A stretch of DNA of 50,413 nucleotides from Bacillota bacterium (GTDB lineage: Bacteria; Bacillota; Dethiobacteria; DTU022; UBA8154): positions 1-50,413 of the forward strand of contig JAAZMP010000001.1 of NCBI GenBank assembly GCA_012798755.1, given 5' to 3'. A model generated the notes under the pieces. The model did no database searches. It was not told the DNA's origin and saw nothing but the letters and a program-made list of their open reading frames with translations. Position 1 is the stretch's first letter; every line of letters begins with the position of its first letter. This document shows positions 8,325 to 18,952 of this stretch, piece after piece. Made by a program: the position numbers and the translations under genes.

Positions 8325-8820
8325 CATAAAATTATATATTGACAATTTCCTGCAAAAATCACGCTTGCAGGAACAGCTAACCCATAACCGCAGATACTTT
8401 ACTTTATGGTGTGAAGTGGTAGGCAAAAATATTGCCCGCCACGCCCTGCCGATCTATATTAAAAAAAATAAACTGTTTGTAGAGGTTTCGGACAGTACTT
8501 GGGTTTTCCATTTAACCATGCTCAAATCTAAAATTATAAAGGATTTTAATACTGCTGCCGGCTCCGATATAATAAACGATTTAAAATTTCTTAACGTAGA
8601 TTTTCATTCCAGAAATCGGGGCCAAAGGGCTAGAAGGAATGTTCCGGGAAAGGAAACCTTTTACTTAAAAAATGAAAATATTACCATAGCGCCCGATGAA
8701 GAAGAAAAAATTAAAAAAGCAGTCTCCTTATCCCCCCGGGATTATCAATTACGACTGTACAATCTTCTGAAAAAAAGTTGTCTTTATCAAAAAGAACGCA
8801 AAGACGATTTTGTACTCTAG
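8317..8820 (+). CDS. DUF721 / DciA-like protein
   Basis: A 167-residue protein whose N-terminal 95 residues match the DUF721 (DciA-like) pattern: YFTLWCEVVGKNIARHALPIYIKKNKLFVEVSDSTWVFHLTMLKSKIIKDFN. DciA helps load the replicative helicase in bacteria without DnaC/DnaI; whether the Firmicute homologues next to recF do the same is not established. The C-terminal half is polar and variable. Start ATG 8317 overlaps the recF stop by eight bases and has GGAGAG upstream, so it is coupled to recF. The location between recF and gyrB is typical for this family. Confidence 0.8.
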   Translation: MDNIKLYIDNFLQKSRLQEQLTHNRRYFTLWCEVVGKNIARHALPIYIKKNKLFVEVSDSTWVFHLTMLKSKIIKDFNTAAGSDIINDLKFLNVDFHSRNRGQRARRNVPGKETFYLKNENITIAPDEEEKIKKAVSLSPRDYQLRLYNLLKKSCLYQKERKDDFVL

Positions 8821-8842
8821 TGTCATAGAAAGGGGTTCGTCA

Positions 8843-9082
8843 ATGTTTTTACACATAGGTAATTCGCGAGTTGTTTCTACTGAAGAAATTGTCGGGATTT
8901 TTAATTTAGAACTGAAGGATAACCAGATCAATACCCAGTTCTTGGAAAGTTTTCCCGGAGATGAGCTTACTAAAAAGGAAGAAGAAAATTCAAATACCTT
9001 CATCATAACCCCGGAAAAAGTATATTTTTCTCCTATTTCACCTCTTACGCTGCAGAAAAGAATAGAGAAAAAATGGAAATAA
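8843..9082 (+). CDS. remB: Extracellular matrix regulator RemB (DUF370 family)
   Basis: This 79-residue protein begins MFLHIGNSRVVSTEEIVGIFN and later reads SNTFIITPEKVYFSPISPLTLQKR. This is the RemB (YaaB) pattern found between recF and gyrB in Bacillus and many Clostridia. RemA/RemB proteins act in DNA-binding regulation of matrix and osmotic genes; the exact role of RemB is less clear. AAAGGGG lies eight bases before ATG 8843. gyrB follows 24 bases after the stop. Confidence 0.85.
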   Translation: MFLHIGNSRVVSTEEIVGIFNLELKDNQINTQFLESFPGDELTKKEEENSNTFIITPEKVYFSPISPLTLQKRIEKKWK

Positions 9083-9085
9083 TAA

Positions 9086-11017
<1,932 letters not shown>

Positions 11018-11129
11018 CATATATAGCACGATTATTTTTATAATTTAGTACTGCAGCAAAAGGTTAATTTTGCATTTCACCCGAAAAATAACTTTGATTG
11101 CAGTGCGTAGGAGGCAGTTTTTTTAAATT

Positions 11130-13619
11130 ATGCAACAGGAAGAAAAAATTTTATCCATCCCCATTTCGGAAGAAGTACAGAGTTCTTTTATGGATTATGC
11201 CATGAGCGTTATTGTCAGCCGGGCCCTGCCGGATGTTCGCGATGGGCTAAAGCCGGTACACCGGCGCATTCTTTATGCTATGCGCGATTTGGGAATGAAT
11301 TTTGACAGGCCCCATAAAAAATCGGCCCGGCTTGTAGGTGAAGTTCTGGGGAAATACCACCCTCATGGCGATCAAGCTGTCTATGATGCCATGGTTCGCA
11401 TGGCCCAGGATTTTTCGATCCGCTACCCCTTAGTAGACGGGCAAGGCAATTTCGGCTCCATGGACGGTGATTCTGCTGCGGCTATGCGCTACACTGAGGC
11501 CAGAATGTCGGCGCTTGCCCTGGAAATGTTACGTGATTTGGATAAGGAAACTGTAGATTTTAGGCCGAATTTTGATGAGACCCTGGAAGAACCTGTTGTT
11601 TTACCCTCGCGTTTTCCCAATCTACTGGTTAACGGCTCTGCGGGAATTGCCGTAGGTATGGCCACCAATATTCCCCCGCAAAATCTTAACGAAGTTGTGG
11701 AGGCGTTGGTTTATCTGATTGACAAACCCGAAGCTCCCACGGAAGAACTTTTAAACTATGTAAAAGGGCCTGATTTTCCCACAGGGGGAGTTATTTTGGG
11801 CCGCCAAGGTATACGCGAGGCCTACCTCACCGGCAGGGGCATCATTAAAATCCGGGGCAAAACAAGCATCGAAACGACTGCAGACGGCAAATCCACCAGG
11901 CTTTTAATTACAGAGATGCCTTACCAACAAAACAAAGCCAAACTCATGGAAAAAATTGCCCAGCTCGTCCGTGAAAAAAAACTTACCGGGATTACCGGGA
12001 TGAGGGATGAATCGGATCGCAGCGGCATACGTGTTGTGATCGAACTAAAAAGGGGTTTTAATCCCCATGTCGTTTTAAACCAACTTTTTAAGTTTACCCA
12101 GCTGCAACAAAGTTTTGGTATCATAATGCTGGCTTTACTTGACGGAAAACCCGAGATCCTGACCTTGAAAGAAATGCTCCGGGCTTATTTGGAACATCAA
12201 AAAGAAATAATGACCAGGCGTTCCCAATTTCTATTAAAAAGGGCCCGGGACAGGGCACACCTTCTTGAAGGTTTGCGTATTGCCCTGGACAATTTGGATC
12301 GGGTTATCGCTTTGATCAGGGGTTCTGCCGATGTAGAACAAGCCCGGGAAGGTTTGATGCAGGAGTTTGCGCTCAGCGAAAAACAAGCAAGAGCGATCTT
12401 AGAGATGCGCCTGCAAAGGCTTACCGCCCTGGAAAGGGATAAATTGCAGGAAGAATATAGTTCCCTAGTGAAAGAAATAGCCTTTCTGGAGGCACTTTTG
12501 GCTGATGAACATTTGATCATGCAGGAAATAAAAAAAGAACTTCTGGAAGTAAAAGAAAAATATGGAGATGAGCGCCGCACCATGATTGTTCGCGATGAAG
12601 GAGAAATTGAGATGGAAGATCTCATCGCCGATGAAAAAATGGTGGTTACGCTTACCCACCAAGGGTATATCAAACGCCAGCCGCTCAAATCTTACCGCAG
12701 CCAGGGCCGTGGTGGCCGGGGTATCATGGGCCACTCTATTAGGGACAAAGATTTTATAGTTCAACTTTTTGTCTCATCGACCAGAACCAACCTTTTATTT
12801 TTTACCAACCAGGGGAAGGTATATCCTCTTAAAGTCTATGAAATACCCGAAGCCGGCCGTTTGGCCAGGGGAACGGCGATCATCAATTTATTGCCCCTGG
12901 AAAAAGGCGAGTATGTTACGGCTGTCTTTCCTTTAGTTGACTATGGGGAAAATGATCATATTATTTTGGCTACAAAAAAAGGTATGGTTAAAAGGACCCG
13001 GCTTAGGGAATATGCCAATGCCAGGCGTTCTGGCCTTATTGCCATCAATTTGATTGAAGGCGATGAACTTATCTCCATAAAGCGTTTAAGCAGTGAAACA
13101 AACGATGAAGAAGACGGGGAAGGCAGCGGCAATGCTGTTTTTCCCGAAGAAGCCGATATTTTGCTGGGTACATCGCGGGGATGGATCATTCGTTTTCCGG
13201 TTTCACAACTGCGGACACTGGGTCGCACGGCCAGGGGGGTAAGGGGTGTTACCCTCCATGATGACAAAGATAAAGTTATTGGTCTTAGCATAGTAACCAA
13301 CGAAAAAACCAACCTGCTTTTTGTTACGGAAAATGGTTATGGGAAAAGGACAAAACTGGGGGAATTTCGCCCGCAGAATCGTGCCGGCAAAGGCCTCATG
13401 GCTTTTAAGCCGGACAAGCGCAATGGCGCCATGGTCAGCTTTATCCCCGTAAAAGAAAAAGATGAGTTGATCACAATTTCTGAGCAAGGGCTTGTTATCA
13501 GAGCCAAGATTGCCCAGATCCCCATCCAAAAACGTTATGCTTTGGGGGTTACCATTATTCGTCTTTTGCCAAAAGATAAGGTCGTTAATGTAGCAATTGT
13601 AGCCAAAGAACAAAAATAA
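11130..13619 (+). CDS. gyrA: DNA gyrase subunit A
   Basis: GyrA breaks and rejoins DNA. Motifs seen are [22 protein letters not shown], the quinolone-pocket segment [19 protein letters not shown], the catalytic tyrosine in [11 protein letters not shown], and a C-terminal beta-pinwheel that begins with the GyrA box QGRGGRG. The box identifies it as gyrase and not topoisomerase IV. The 829-residue length is normal. An acidic insert ([15 protein letters not shown]) interrupts one pinwheel blade. Start ATG 11130 follows GTAGGAGG at a long spacing of about 13 bases. Confidence 0.97.
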   Translation: MQQEEKILSIPISEEVQSSFMDYAMSVIVSRALPDVRDGLKPVHRRILYAMRDLGMNFDRPHKKSARLVGEVLGKYHPHGDQAVYDAMVRMAQDFSIRYPLVDGQGNFGSMDGDSAAAMRYTEARMSALALEMLRDLDKETVDFRPNFDETLEEPVVLPSRFPNLLVNGSAGIAVGMATNIPPQNLNEVVEALVYLIDKPEAPTEELLNYVKGPDFPTGGVILGRQGIREAYLTGRGIIKIRGKTSIETTADGKSTRLLITEMPYQQNKAKLMEKIAQLVREKKLTGITGMRDESDRSGIRVVIELKRGFNPHVVLNQLFKFTQLQQSFGIIMLALLDGKPEILTLKEMLRAYLEHQKEIMTRRSQFLLKRARDRAHLLEGLRIALDNLDRVIALIRGSADVEQAREGLMQEFALSEKQARAILEMRLQRLTALERDKLQEEYSSLVKEIAFLEALLADEHLIMQEIKKELLEVKEKYGDERRTMIVRDEGEIEMEDLIADEKMVVTLTHQGYIKRQPLKSYRSQGRGGRGIMGHSIRDKDFIVQLFVSSTRTNLLFFTNQGKVYPLKVYEIPEAGRLARGTAIINLLPLEKGEYVTAVFPLVDYGENDHIILATKKGMVKRTRLREYANARRSGLIAINLIEGDELISIKRLSSETNDEEDGEGSGNAVFPEEADILLGTSRGWIIRFPVSQLRTLGRTARGVRGVTLHDDKDKVIGLSIVTNEKTNLLFVTENGYGKRTKLGEFRPQNRAGKGLMAFKPDKRNGAMVSFIPVKEKDELITISEQGLVIRAKIAQIPIQKRYALGVTIIRLLPKDKVVNVAIVAKEQK

Positions 13620-13652
13620 GGATTGCCAATTACAAAAGAATAGAATAAGATA

Positions 13653-15038
13653 GTGGGTAAGAAAAACTGGGAAGGAACCTACACATTGCGTCGTAACGGA
13701 AGTTCTGTTGTCGTAGTCGTCCTTCTGATCACGGCAATATTTTCTATATTCTTAGTGCAGATACCTTTGCAGAAAGAAAAAACCATAGCAGCACCTGCAA
13801 AGGGAGCTGATGTTGCCGTCATCGGCGGAACAACAGCGGCGTTGATGTCTGCACTGAAAGCAGCTAAAAATGGTGCCCAGGTCTATCTTTTTCCTAACGG
13901 GCAGGATCTTGCAGAAGATATCTCCTTTTTGGTAACAGGCGGGTTGGCCTTGGCGAAAACACCGGTTCAGGAAGAAGCAGGAATTGAGTTTGGCCCCGAA
14001 CTTTTCGCAGAATTATTAAAGGAACAAGGTTCCGGGCTCAACGATCCCCTTCTGGTGCAGGCTTTTATTTCAACGGATGACATATACGAAGAACTGGTAG
14101 ATACAAGCGGTCTTTTCTTTGATATGCTTCCCCGGCCCGACAGCAGCCCTTATTTTCATCTTACTACTGAACATAATCCCGATCTGCTGTTTAAACAAAA
14201 ATTACTGAATGAGATCAATAGAACTGCAGTTCTGCTCAGCAATGAAAGGGTAAAAGAATTGTTATTTTCCTCCCAGGGGCGGGTTGAGGCTTTGCTTCTA
14301 GAAAACGACCGGGGAAAATCTTATCCCTTTTATACACAGGCCGTTATTTTGGCTGACGGCGGCCACAGAAGCGATGCGATCCAGCGTTACTTACCTGCCT
14401 TTTCCGGAAACCTCGTTAGTCTGAAATCTGCCCCCAAAAATGAAAGCTTGAAGATAGCAGCAGATTTAGGCCTGGATATGATCCAGAAGGATTTTTTTGA
14501 TATGAAAGTTTTGCTCCATGCACCTTTAAAAGAAAATTACCGTTATTTACCTCCGGATTCCTGGGAGAGAACATATATTGTCAATACGGAGGGACAGATT
14601 TTGCCCCTAAGTGAGATTTCAGCAAAGGAAACACTCAATTTTATTTTAAGCTCCCCGACTGACGGGGCCTATTTGATTGCCCCGGAAAATCAGGCGGAAC
14701 GCTATGGGGACTGCTTCCGGATTTTTGAACAATTAGAACGGTTCTTGCAAGCCTGTTCTTTGGAAGAGCTGCCGCAGTTTGACAGAAGATGGCTCCCGGG
14801 GCCTCCTTACTGCGTAGCTTCTTTAAAAGCGGGGATGGATTATATGTTAGGGGGTATCTCTGTTACGCCGCGGGGAGAGGTTAAAAAGAATGGGAAAATC
14901 GTTAAAGGCCTCTATGCCTCCGGCGAAATTGTGGGCGGGTTACACGGCGAGGCTTTGCTTCCCGGAATGGCTTTAAGCGAAACTGTTTTTCTGGCAAAAA
15001 CATCCGGCAGCTCAGCAGCCGGTTATGCCCAGCGCTGA
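13653..15038 (+). CDS. Membrane-anchored FAD-dependent oxidoreductase, fumarate reductase flavoprotein-like
   Basis: The 461-residue protein starts with a short basic segment and one hydrophobic helix (about residues 17-36, SSVVVVVLLITAIFSIFLV), then an FAD-binding Rossmann motif ADVAVIGGTTAALMSALKAA. The C-terminal GLYASGEIVGGLHGEALLPGMALSETV matches the second FAD-contacting motif of the FRD/SDH/aspartate-oxidase family. The helix could be an uncleaved signal anchor placing the flavoprotein outside the membrane; no Tat twin-arginine or lipobox is visible. No heme or iron-sulfur partner is adjacent. The substrate is unknown. The start is GTG 13653 with only a weak upstream site. It sits alone between gyrA and the carboxyltransferase gene. 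Confidence 0.7.
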   Translation: MGKKNWEGTYTLRRNGSSVVVVVLLITAIFSIFLVQIPLQKEKTIAAPAKGADVAVIGGTTAALMSALKAAKNGAQVYLFPNGQDLAEDISFLVTGGLALAKTPVQEEAGIEFGPELFAELLKEQGSGLNDPLLVQAFISTDDIYEELVDTSGLFFDMLPRPDSSPYFHLTTEHNPDLLFKQKLLNEINRTAVLLSNERVKELLFSSQGRVEALLLENDRGKSYPFYTQAVILADGGHRSDAIQRYLPAFSGNLVSLKSAPKNESLKIAADLGLDMIQKDFFDMKVLLHAPLKENYRYLPPDSWERTYIVNTEGQILPLSEISAKETLNFILSSPTDGAYLIAPENQAERYGDCFRIFEQLERFLQACSLEELPQFDRRWLPGPPYCVASLKAGMDYMLGGISVTPRGEVKKNGKIVKGLYASGEIVGGLHGEALLPGMALSETVFLAKTSGSSAAGYAQR

Positions 15039-15116
15039 CCTTGCAGCCCGGCCGCCTGTAAAAACTGATATAAAAAAAACAAGCAGTTTTCCAAACCCAA
15101 CTACTGTTTCAGCCAG

Positions 15117-15140
15117 GCAGCAAAAGCTGCTCTATTTTTA
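15117..15140 (+). terminator. Possible small terminator or attenuator before pycB
   Basis: A GCAGC/GCTGC hairpin (15117-15121 with 15126-15130, loop AAAA) is followed by TCTATTTTTAT. The stem is short, so this is tentative. It lies between the FAD gene and the next ribosome binding site. Confidence 0.35.
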
Positions 15141-15162
15141 TACTTAAAGGAGGTTACAGAAC

Positions 15163-16683
15163 ATGGGCCAGATCAAAAAAAAGGTTGGTATTACGGATAC
15201 CACGTTAAGAGATGCGCATCAGTCCCTACTGGCGACACGTATGCGTACAGAAGAGATGCTTCCTATTACAACCGAAATCGATCAAGTAGGCTACCATTCC
15301 CTGGAAATGTGGGGAGGTGCCACCTTTGATACCTGTATGCGTTTTCTTAAGGAAGACCCCTGGGAAAGGCTGCGCCTTCTGCGGGAACACTTTAAAAAGA
15401 CCAAATTGCAGATGCTTTTACGTGGACAAAACCTGCTGGGCTACCGCCACTACCCGGACGATGTTGTGGAGGCCTTTGTAAAGCACGCCGTAAAAAACGG
15501 CATCGATATAATCCGTATTTTTGATGCCTTAAATGATATCCGTAATTTAGAGACAGCGATGAAAGCTGCAAAAAAAGCAAACGCCCACGTGCAGGCCGCC
15601 ATAAGCTACACGATCAGCCCATTGCATAATATTGCTCATTTTGAAAACATGGCCATTGAGCTGGAGAAAAAAGGAGCCGATTCCATCTGCATAAAAGATA
15701 TGGCCGGACTGATTTCGCCCTACGATGCCTTTGTACTGGTGCAAGGTCTTAAAAAGAAATTAAAAGTACCGGTCCAGCTTCATTCGCACTTTACCAGCGG
15801 CATGGCAACCATGTCTTATTTAAAAGCGATAGAAGCCGGCTGTGATGTAGTGGATACCGCTATATCTTCACTTTCTTTAGGATCATCACAGCCGTCGACC
15901 GATAGCATCGTCGCTGCCTTGAAAGGAACCCCCTTTGATACTGAACTGGATCTGGAACTTATTGCCCGCATTGGCGACTATTTTAAAAAAGTGCGCCAAA
16001 ACTATGATATTCCCCAGGATTTAGTTATGGGGGTGGATACAAATGTTTTAAGCTACCAGATCCCCGGTGGGATGATTTCCAACCTTACTTCCCAACTGGC
16101 TGCTCAAAATGCCTCCCATCTGCTCAAGGAGGTTTTGGAGGAGGTTCCCCGCGTCCGGGCAGAACTGGGCTATCCTCCCCTGGTGACCCCCTCCAGCCAG
16201 ATCGTGGGAACGCAGGCTGTCGTCAATGTTCTTACCGGTGAGCGCTACAAGGTAATTTTAACAGAGGTGAAAAACTACCTCAAAGGCCTTTATGGCCAAC
16301 CGCCCGGAGAAATAGATCCGGATCTGTTAAAGAAAGTGTTGGGGAACGAGCAACCTTTTAAAGGACGGCCCGCTGATCTATTGGAGCCCCAGCTGGAAAA
16401 AACAAAAGAAGAAATGAAAAATGAAATTACCGGCGAGGAGGATCTTCTTTCTTATATTCTTTTTCCACAGGTGGCACGGGCCTTTTTAAAAGAAAGGGGC
16501 AAACAGTTTTCACTTTCTGCCTCCAAAATTGCGGTTCCGCAGCAGGAACCATCCGGCAATACCCGGAAAACTTTAGGAAACCCGGCTTCTTTGCGGCTGG
16601 AAAATCTTCATACGATCGATAAATCACTTGTCTATAATTTCAAAGAAGGAAAACGCGAATATTTTACCTATCCCAGTGCCTAA
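15163..16683 (+). CDS. Pyruvate carboxylase subunit B / oxaloacetate decarboxylase alpha-type carboxyltransferase
   Basis: A biotin-dependent carboxyltransferase that moves CO2 between carboxybiotin and pyruvate/oxaloacetate. The TIM-barrel shows GITDTTLRDAHQSLLATRMRTEEM (metal-binding Asp), DALNDIRNLETAM, CIKDMAGLISP (the lysine carboxylated in this family) and LHSHFTSGM (metal-binding His). A PYC_OADA domain follows (PGGMISNLTSQL, PSSQIVGTQAV). At 506 residues it ends without a biotinyl AMKM domain, so it needs a separate biotin carrier and a biotin carboxylase or decarboxylase partner, none of which is in the window. Start ATG 15163 follows AAAGGAGG. It could equally be the methylmalonyl-CoA/transcarboxylase 5S-type subunit. 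Confidence 0.88.
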   Translation: MGQIKKKVGITDTTLRDAHQSLLATRMRTEEMLPITTEIDQVGYHSLEMWGGATFDTCMRFLKEDPWERLRLLREHFKKTKLQMLLRGQNLLGYRHYPDDVVEAFVKHAVKNGIDIIRIFDALNDIRNLETAMKAAKKANAHVQAAISYTISPLHNIAHFENMAIELEKKGADSICIKDMAGLISPYDAFVLVQGLKKKLKVPVQLHSHFTSGMATMSYLKAIEAGCDVVDTAISSLSLGSSQPSTDSIVAALKGTPFDTELDLELIARIGDYFKKVRQNYDIPQDLVMGVDTNVLSYQIPGGMISNLTSQLAAQNASHLLKEVLEEVPRVRAELGYPPLVTPSSQIVGTQAVVNVLTGERYKVILTEVKNYLKGLYGQPPGEIDPDLLKKVLGNEQPFKGRPADLLEPQLEKTKEEMKNEITGEEDLLSYILFPQVARAFLKERGKQFSLSASKIAVPQQEPSGNTRKTLGNPASLRLENLHTIDKSLVYNFKEGKREYFTYPSA

Positions 16684-16706
16684 TTTTTTAGTAAGGAGGA
16701 GATAAA

Positions 16707-17249
16707 ATGTCGGGGAAGGCTGTAATAGTAATCGATGTGCTCAATGATTTTGTTAAAGGTACACAAAAGTGTGCCCGGGCCTCCCGGATCGTAGAACCGC
16801 TTGAAAGGCTTGTGCAAGGCGCACGTCATGCTAAGATACCGGTGATCTACTGTAACGATGCTCATATTAAAGGAATAGACAGAGAACTGGAAATTTGGGG
16901 TGATCATGCCTTGGTCGGCACGGAAGGTGCGGAAGTAATTGATGAATTAAAACCCCAGGCAGGCGATTATGTAATTCCCAAGCGCCGCTACAGCGGTTTT
17001 TTTCAGACCGGTTTGCGCCTGCTCTTAGATGAATTGAAGGTAGACACCTTAATAATAACAGGCTTGTTAGTCAATATTTGTGTGCGCCATACGATAGCGG
17101 ATGCCTACTACTGGGGATATGAGATCTATGTCCCCAAAGACGGCACCGAGGACTCAACAGAGCAGGAATACAAAAGCGGCCTTGATTACCTGGCCAAAAT
17201 ATACGGAGCCCGGTTAACAACCGTAGATGATCTGCTGAAAACTTTTTAA
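16707..17249 (+). CDS. Isochorismatase-family cysteine hydrolase, nicotinamidase-like
   Basis: A 180-residue protein of the cysteine hydrolase superfamily. The probable catalytic triad is visible: Asp in VIDVLNDFVKG, Lys in YVIPKRRYSGF, and Cys in TGLLVNICVRHTIADAYYWGY, which also has the cis-peptide pattern before the cysteine. The overall pattern resembles nicotinamidase/pyrazinamidase more than isochorismatase, which would make it part of NAD salvage, but substrate cannot be fixed by motif alone. AAGGAGGAG precedes ATG 16707. It follows the carboxyltransferase by 23 bases and is probably cotranscribed. Confidence 0.8.
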   Translation: MSGKAVIVIDVLNDFVKGTQKCARASRIVEPLERLVQGARHAKIPVIYCNDAHIKGIDRELEIWGDHALVGTEGAEVIDELKPQAGDYVIPKRRYSGFFQTGLRLLLDELKVDTLIITGLLVNICVRHTIADAYYWGYEIYVPKDGTEDSTEQEYKSGLDYLAKIYGARLTTVDDLLKTF

Positions 17250-17534
17250 AAATTGACCGTTCAGCCATGCACTGTATTGCCATGCTATTAAGGCTGATCT
17301 CCCAAAACTTCGCGCTGTTTATCTAAACGCCGTCTGCCGATACACTAAGGCTTGCGGCTGCCGCTGGGAACCGGCGGCTATTATTCCGGGTACAAGCAAC
17401 CCTTCTTTTAAGCAATGATGGTCATCATCCTAAGTGTAGGCGGGTACATGGGCTTTCCTGCGGTTTGTGTCAATTCTAAACAGTTTTTTGAAAGTAATTT
17501 AAACGTAGACTGATGTTAATATGCAAATTTTGCA
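17250..17534. other. Intergenic stretch with no recognised gene
   Basis: Between the cysteine hydrolase and the ilv promoter there is no convincing coding region. An ATG at 17415 opens 32 codons (ending 17513) but has no ribosome binding site. A GC-rich imperfect inverted repeat is present around 17350-17380 (GCCGCTGGGAACCGGCGGC). I see no terminator with a T-run for the upstream gene. Confidence 0.5.
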
Positions 17535-17563
17535 TTGACAAATACCCTGCAGCTATATATAAT
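17535..17563 (+). promoter_or_regulatory. Sigma-A promoter of the ilv-leu operon
   Basis: TTGACA (17535-17540) and TATAAT (17558-17563) are both perfect, with a 17-base spacer. Transcription would start near 17570, leaving about 70 bases before T-box stem I. Confidence 0.88.
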
Positions 17564-17639
17564 TAAAAACAATAATTTTCGTGGTGTTTACGTTTAATCA
17601 GGGTTGTTTCCAAACTAAATAAAACATTTCTAAAATATT

Positions 17640-17930
17640 TCTAAAGCCATGATGGGGACATAGGGAAATGTTCACCCTCTGCAGAGAGCCGGCGGTTTGA
17701 AGCTGCGAGCCGGTGAGGAGACAATTCCCCGGTCACCCCGGAGTTTTTCCCTGAAATCTGTTTTTGTAAAAAACAAAAACAGAAACTAAGGGCAGACGGC
17801 AGCACCGTTATCAGTAAAAGTTTTGCGCTTGAAGTGGCTCTTTTAATGTTTTTTAAACAGGGCAACAAGGGTGGTACCGCGGAGCAAACTCCTTCGCCCC
17901 TTGACAGAGGGAGGAGGAGTTTTTTTATTA
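17640..17930 (+). promoter_or_regulatory. T-box riboswitch leader, probably valine-specific
   Basis: T-box leaders read uncharged tRNA and switch a terminator off. The conserved T-box sequence AGGGTGGTACCGCGG lies at about 17868-17882, and a terminator follows with stem ACTCCTT.../...AGGAGGAGT and seven T (about 17888-17927). Stem I spans about 17648-17745: the AGAGAGCCGG and CTGCGAGCCGG segments form its distal loop region. The specifier position, judged by the following ACCCCGGAG, is GTC at 17732-17734, a valine codon. That fits the downstream branched-chain amino acid genes. The specifier was aligned by eye to known T-boxes, so isoleucine or leucine specificity is not strictly excluded. 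Confidence 0.92.
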
Positions 17931-17975
17931 TGAAAACCGGTGCGGTCACCTTATTTTTTCAAAGGAGGTGAGAGC

Positions 17976-18035
17976 TTGGTACGACAGTTTGCTGCTGTCT
18001 ATCAGGCTCAAAATGGGTATTCAAGTTTATATTGA
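17976..18035 (+). CDS. Possible 19-codon leader ORF overlapping the ilvE start
   Basis: The best ribosome binding site before ilvE, AAAGGAGGTG (17961-17970), is five bases from TTG 17976. This opens MVRQFAAVYQAQNGYSSLY in another frame and stops at 18035, overlapping the ilvE ATG at 18013. It may deliver ribosomes to ilvE by coupling. It may instead mark a small assembly error, or the site may act over a longer distance. Confidence 0.3.
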   Translation: MVRQFAAVYQAQNGYSSLY

Positions 18036-18897
18036 TGGGGCTTTCTTTCCAAAAGAAGAAGCCAAAGTATCTGTTTTTGATCATGGTTTTCTCTATGGAG
18101 ATGGAGTTTTTGAGGGGATCAGGGTCTACAACGGCCGTATTTTTAAACTAAAAGAACACCTGGAGCGCCTTTATGAATCTGCTCACCATATTCTTCTTAA
18201 TATTCCCCTTTCCTTGGAAGAAATGGAGCAGGCTACAATAGAAACGGTGCGCCGGAACAAGCTGCGCGATGCCTATATTAGAATTGTAGTATCGCGTGGC
18301 GTGGGCGATCTGGGCTTGGATCCCGAAAAATGTTCGGGATCCGGCATCGTGATAATCGCCGATAAAATATCTCTTTTCCCGGAAGAACTTTATGATAAAG
18401 GGCTGGAAGTCATAACTGCTTCGACACGCCAGCGCAGTGCCAACATCCAGGAACCCCGCATAAAATCTTTGAATTATCTCAACAACATTCTTATAAAAAT
18501 TGAAGCTGCCCATGCAGATGTGATGGAGGCTTTGGTCTTAAATGCCCAAGGGTATGTCGTAGAGGGCTCCGGCTGCAATATTTTTATTGTCAACAGAAAC
18601 GGTGAACTGTTAACTCCACCTGTTTACCTGGGAATTTTGGAAGGCATCACGCGCAACATAGTTATGGAAATAGCGCGACAGGAAGGCCTAATCGTGAAAG
18701 AGGTACCTTTTACCCGCCATGATCTTTATATTTCCCGGGAATGTTTTTTGACCGGAACGGCGGCCGAACTCATACCGGTCGTCTCTATTGACAGGCGTTC
18801 CGTGGGGGAGGGCATGCCGGGAGCCATTACAAAAAACTTAATGCATAAATTTCATGATTATGCCCGGCATAACGGGGTTTTGGTTTATGAAGAATAA
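18013..18897 (+). CDS. ilvE: Branched-chain amino acid aminotransferase
   Basis: A class IV PLP aminotransferase of 294 residues that performs the last step of Val/Leu/Ile synthesis. Family features are VYIDGAFFPKEEAKVSVFDHGFLYGDGVFEGIRVYNG, the PLP lysine in EPRIKSLNYLNN, EALVLNAQGYVVEGSGCNIFIV and CFLTGTAAELIPV. Short class IV enzymes overlap with D-amino acid aminotransferases, but the position directly after a BCAA T-box and before ilvD favours IlvE. ATG 18013 gives a normal N-terminus but lacks its own ribosome binding site; a GTG at 17968 in the same frame overlaps the strong site and would add 15 residues. Confidence 0.9.
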   Translation: MGIQVYIDGAFFPKEEAKVSVFDHGFLYGDGVFEGIRVYNGRIFKLKEHLERLYESAHHILLNIPLSLEEMEQATIETVRRNKLRDAYIRIVVSRGVGDLGLDPEKCSGSGIVIIADKISLFPEELYDKGLEVITASTRQRSANIQEPRIKSLNYLNNILIKIEAAHADVMEALVLNAQGYVVEGSGCNIFIVNRNGELLTPPVYLGILEGITRNIVMEIARQEGLIVKEVPFTRHDLYISRECFLTGTAAELIPVVSIDRRSVGEGMPGAITKNLMHKFHDYARHNGVLVYEE

Positions 18898-18952
18898 ATA
18901 TACAGGTGCAATAAAACAAAGATAACAAGATAACATGGAAAGGGGTAAAAAA

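Noticed and set aside
13203-13613. Minus-strand 136 aa frame in the 3' part of gyrA
   Set aside because: Antisense shadow of the conserved GyrA pinwheel; no start context.
17415-17513. 32-codon frame before the ilv promoter
   Set aside because: No ribosome binding site and no recognisable homology; kept only as a note in the intergenic entry.
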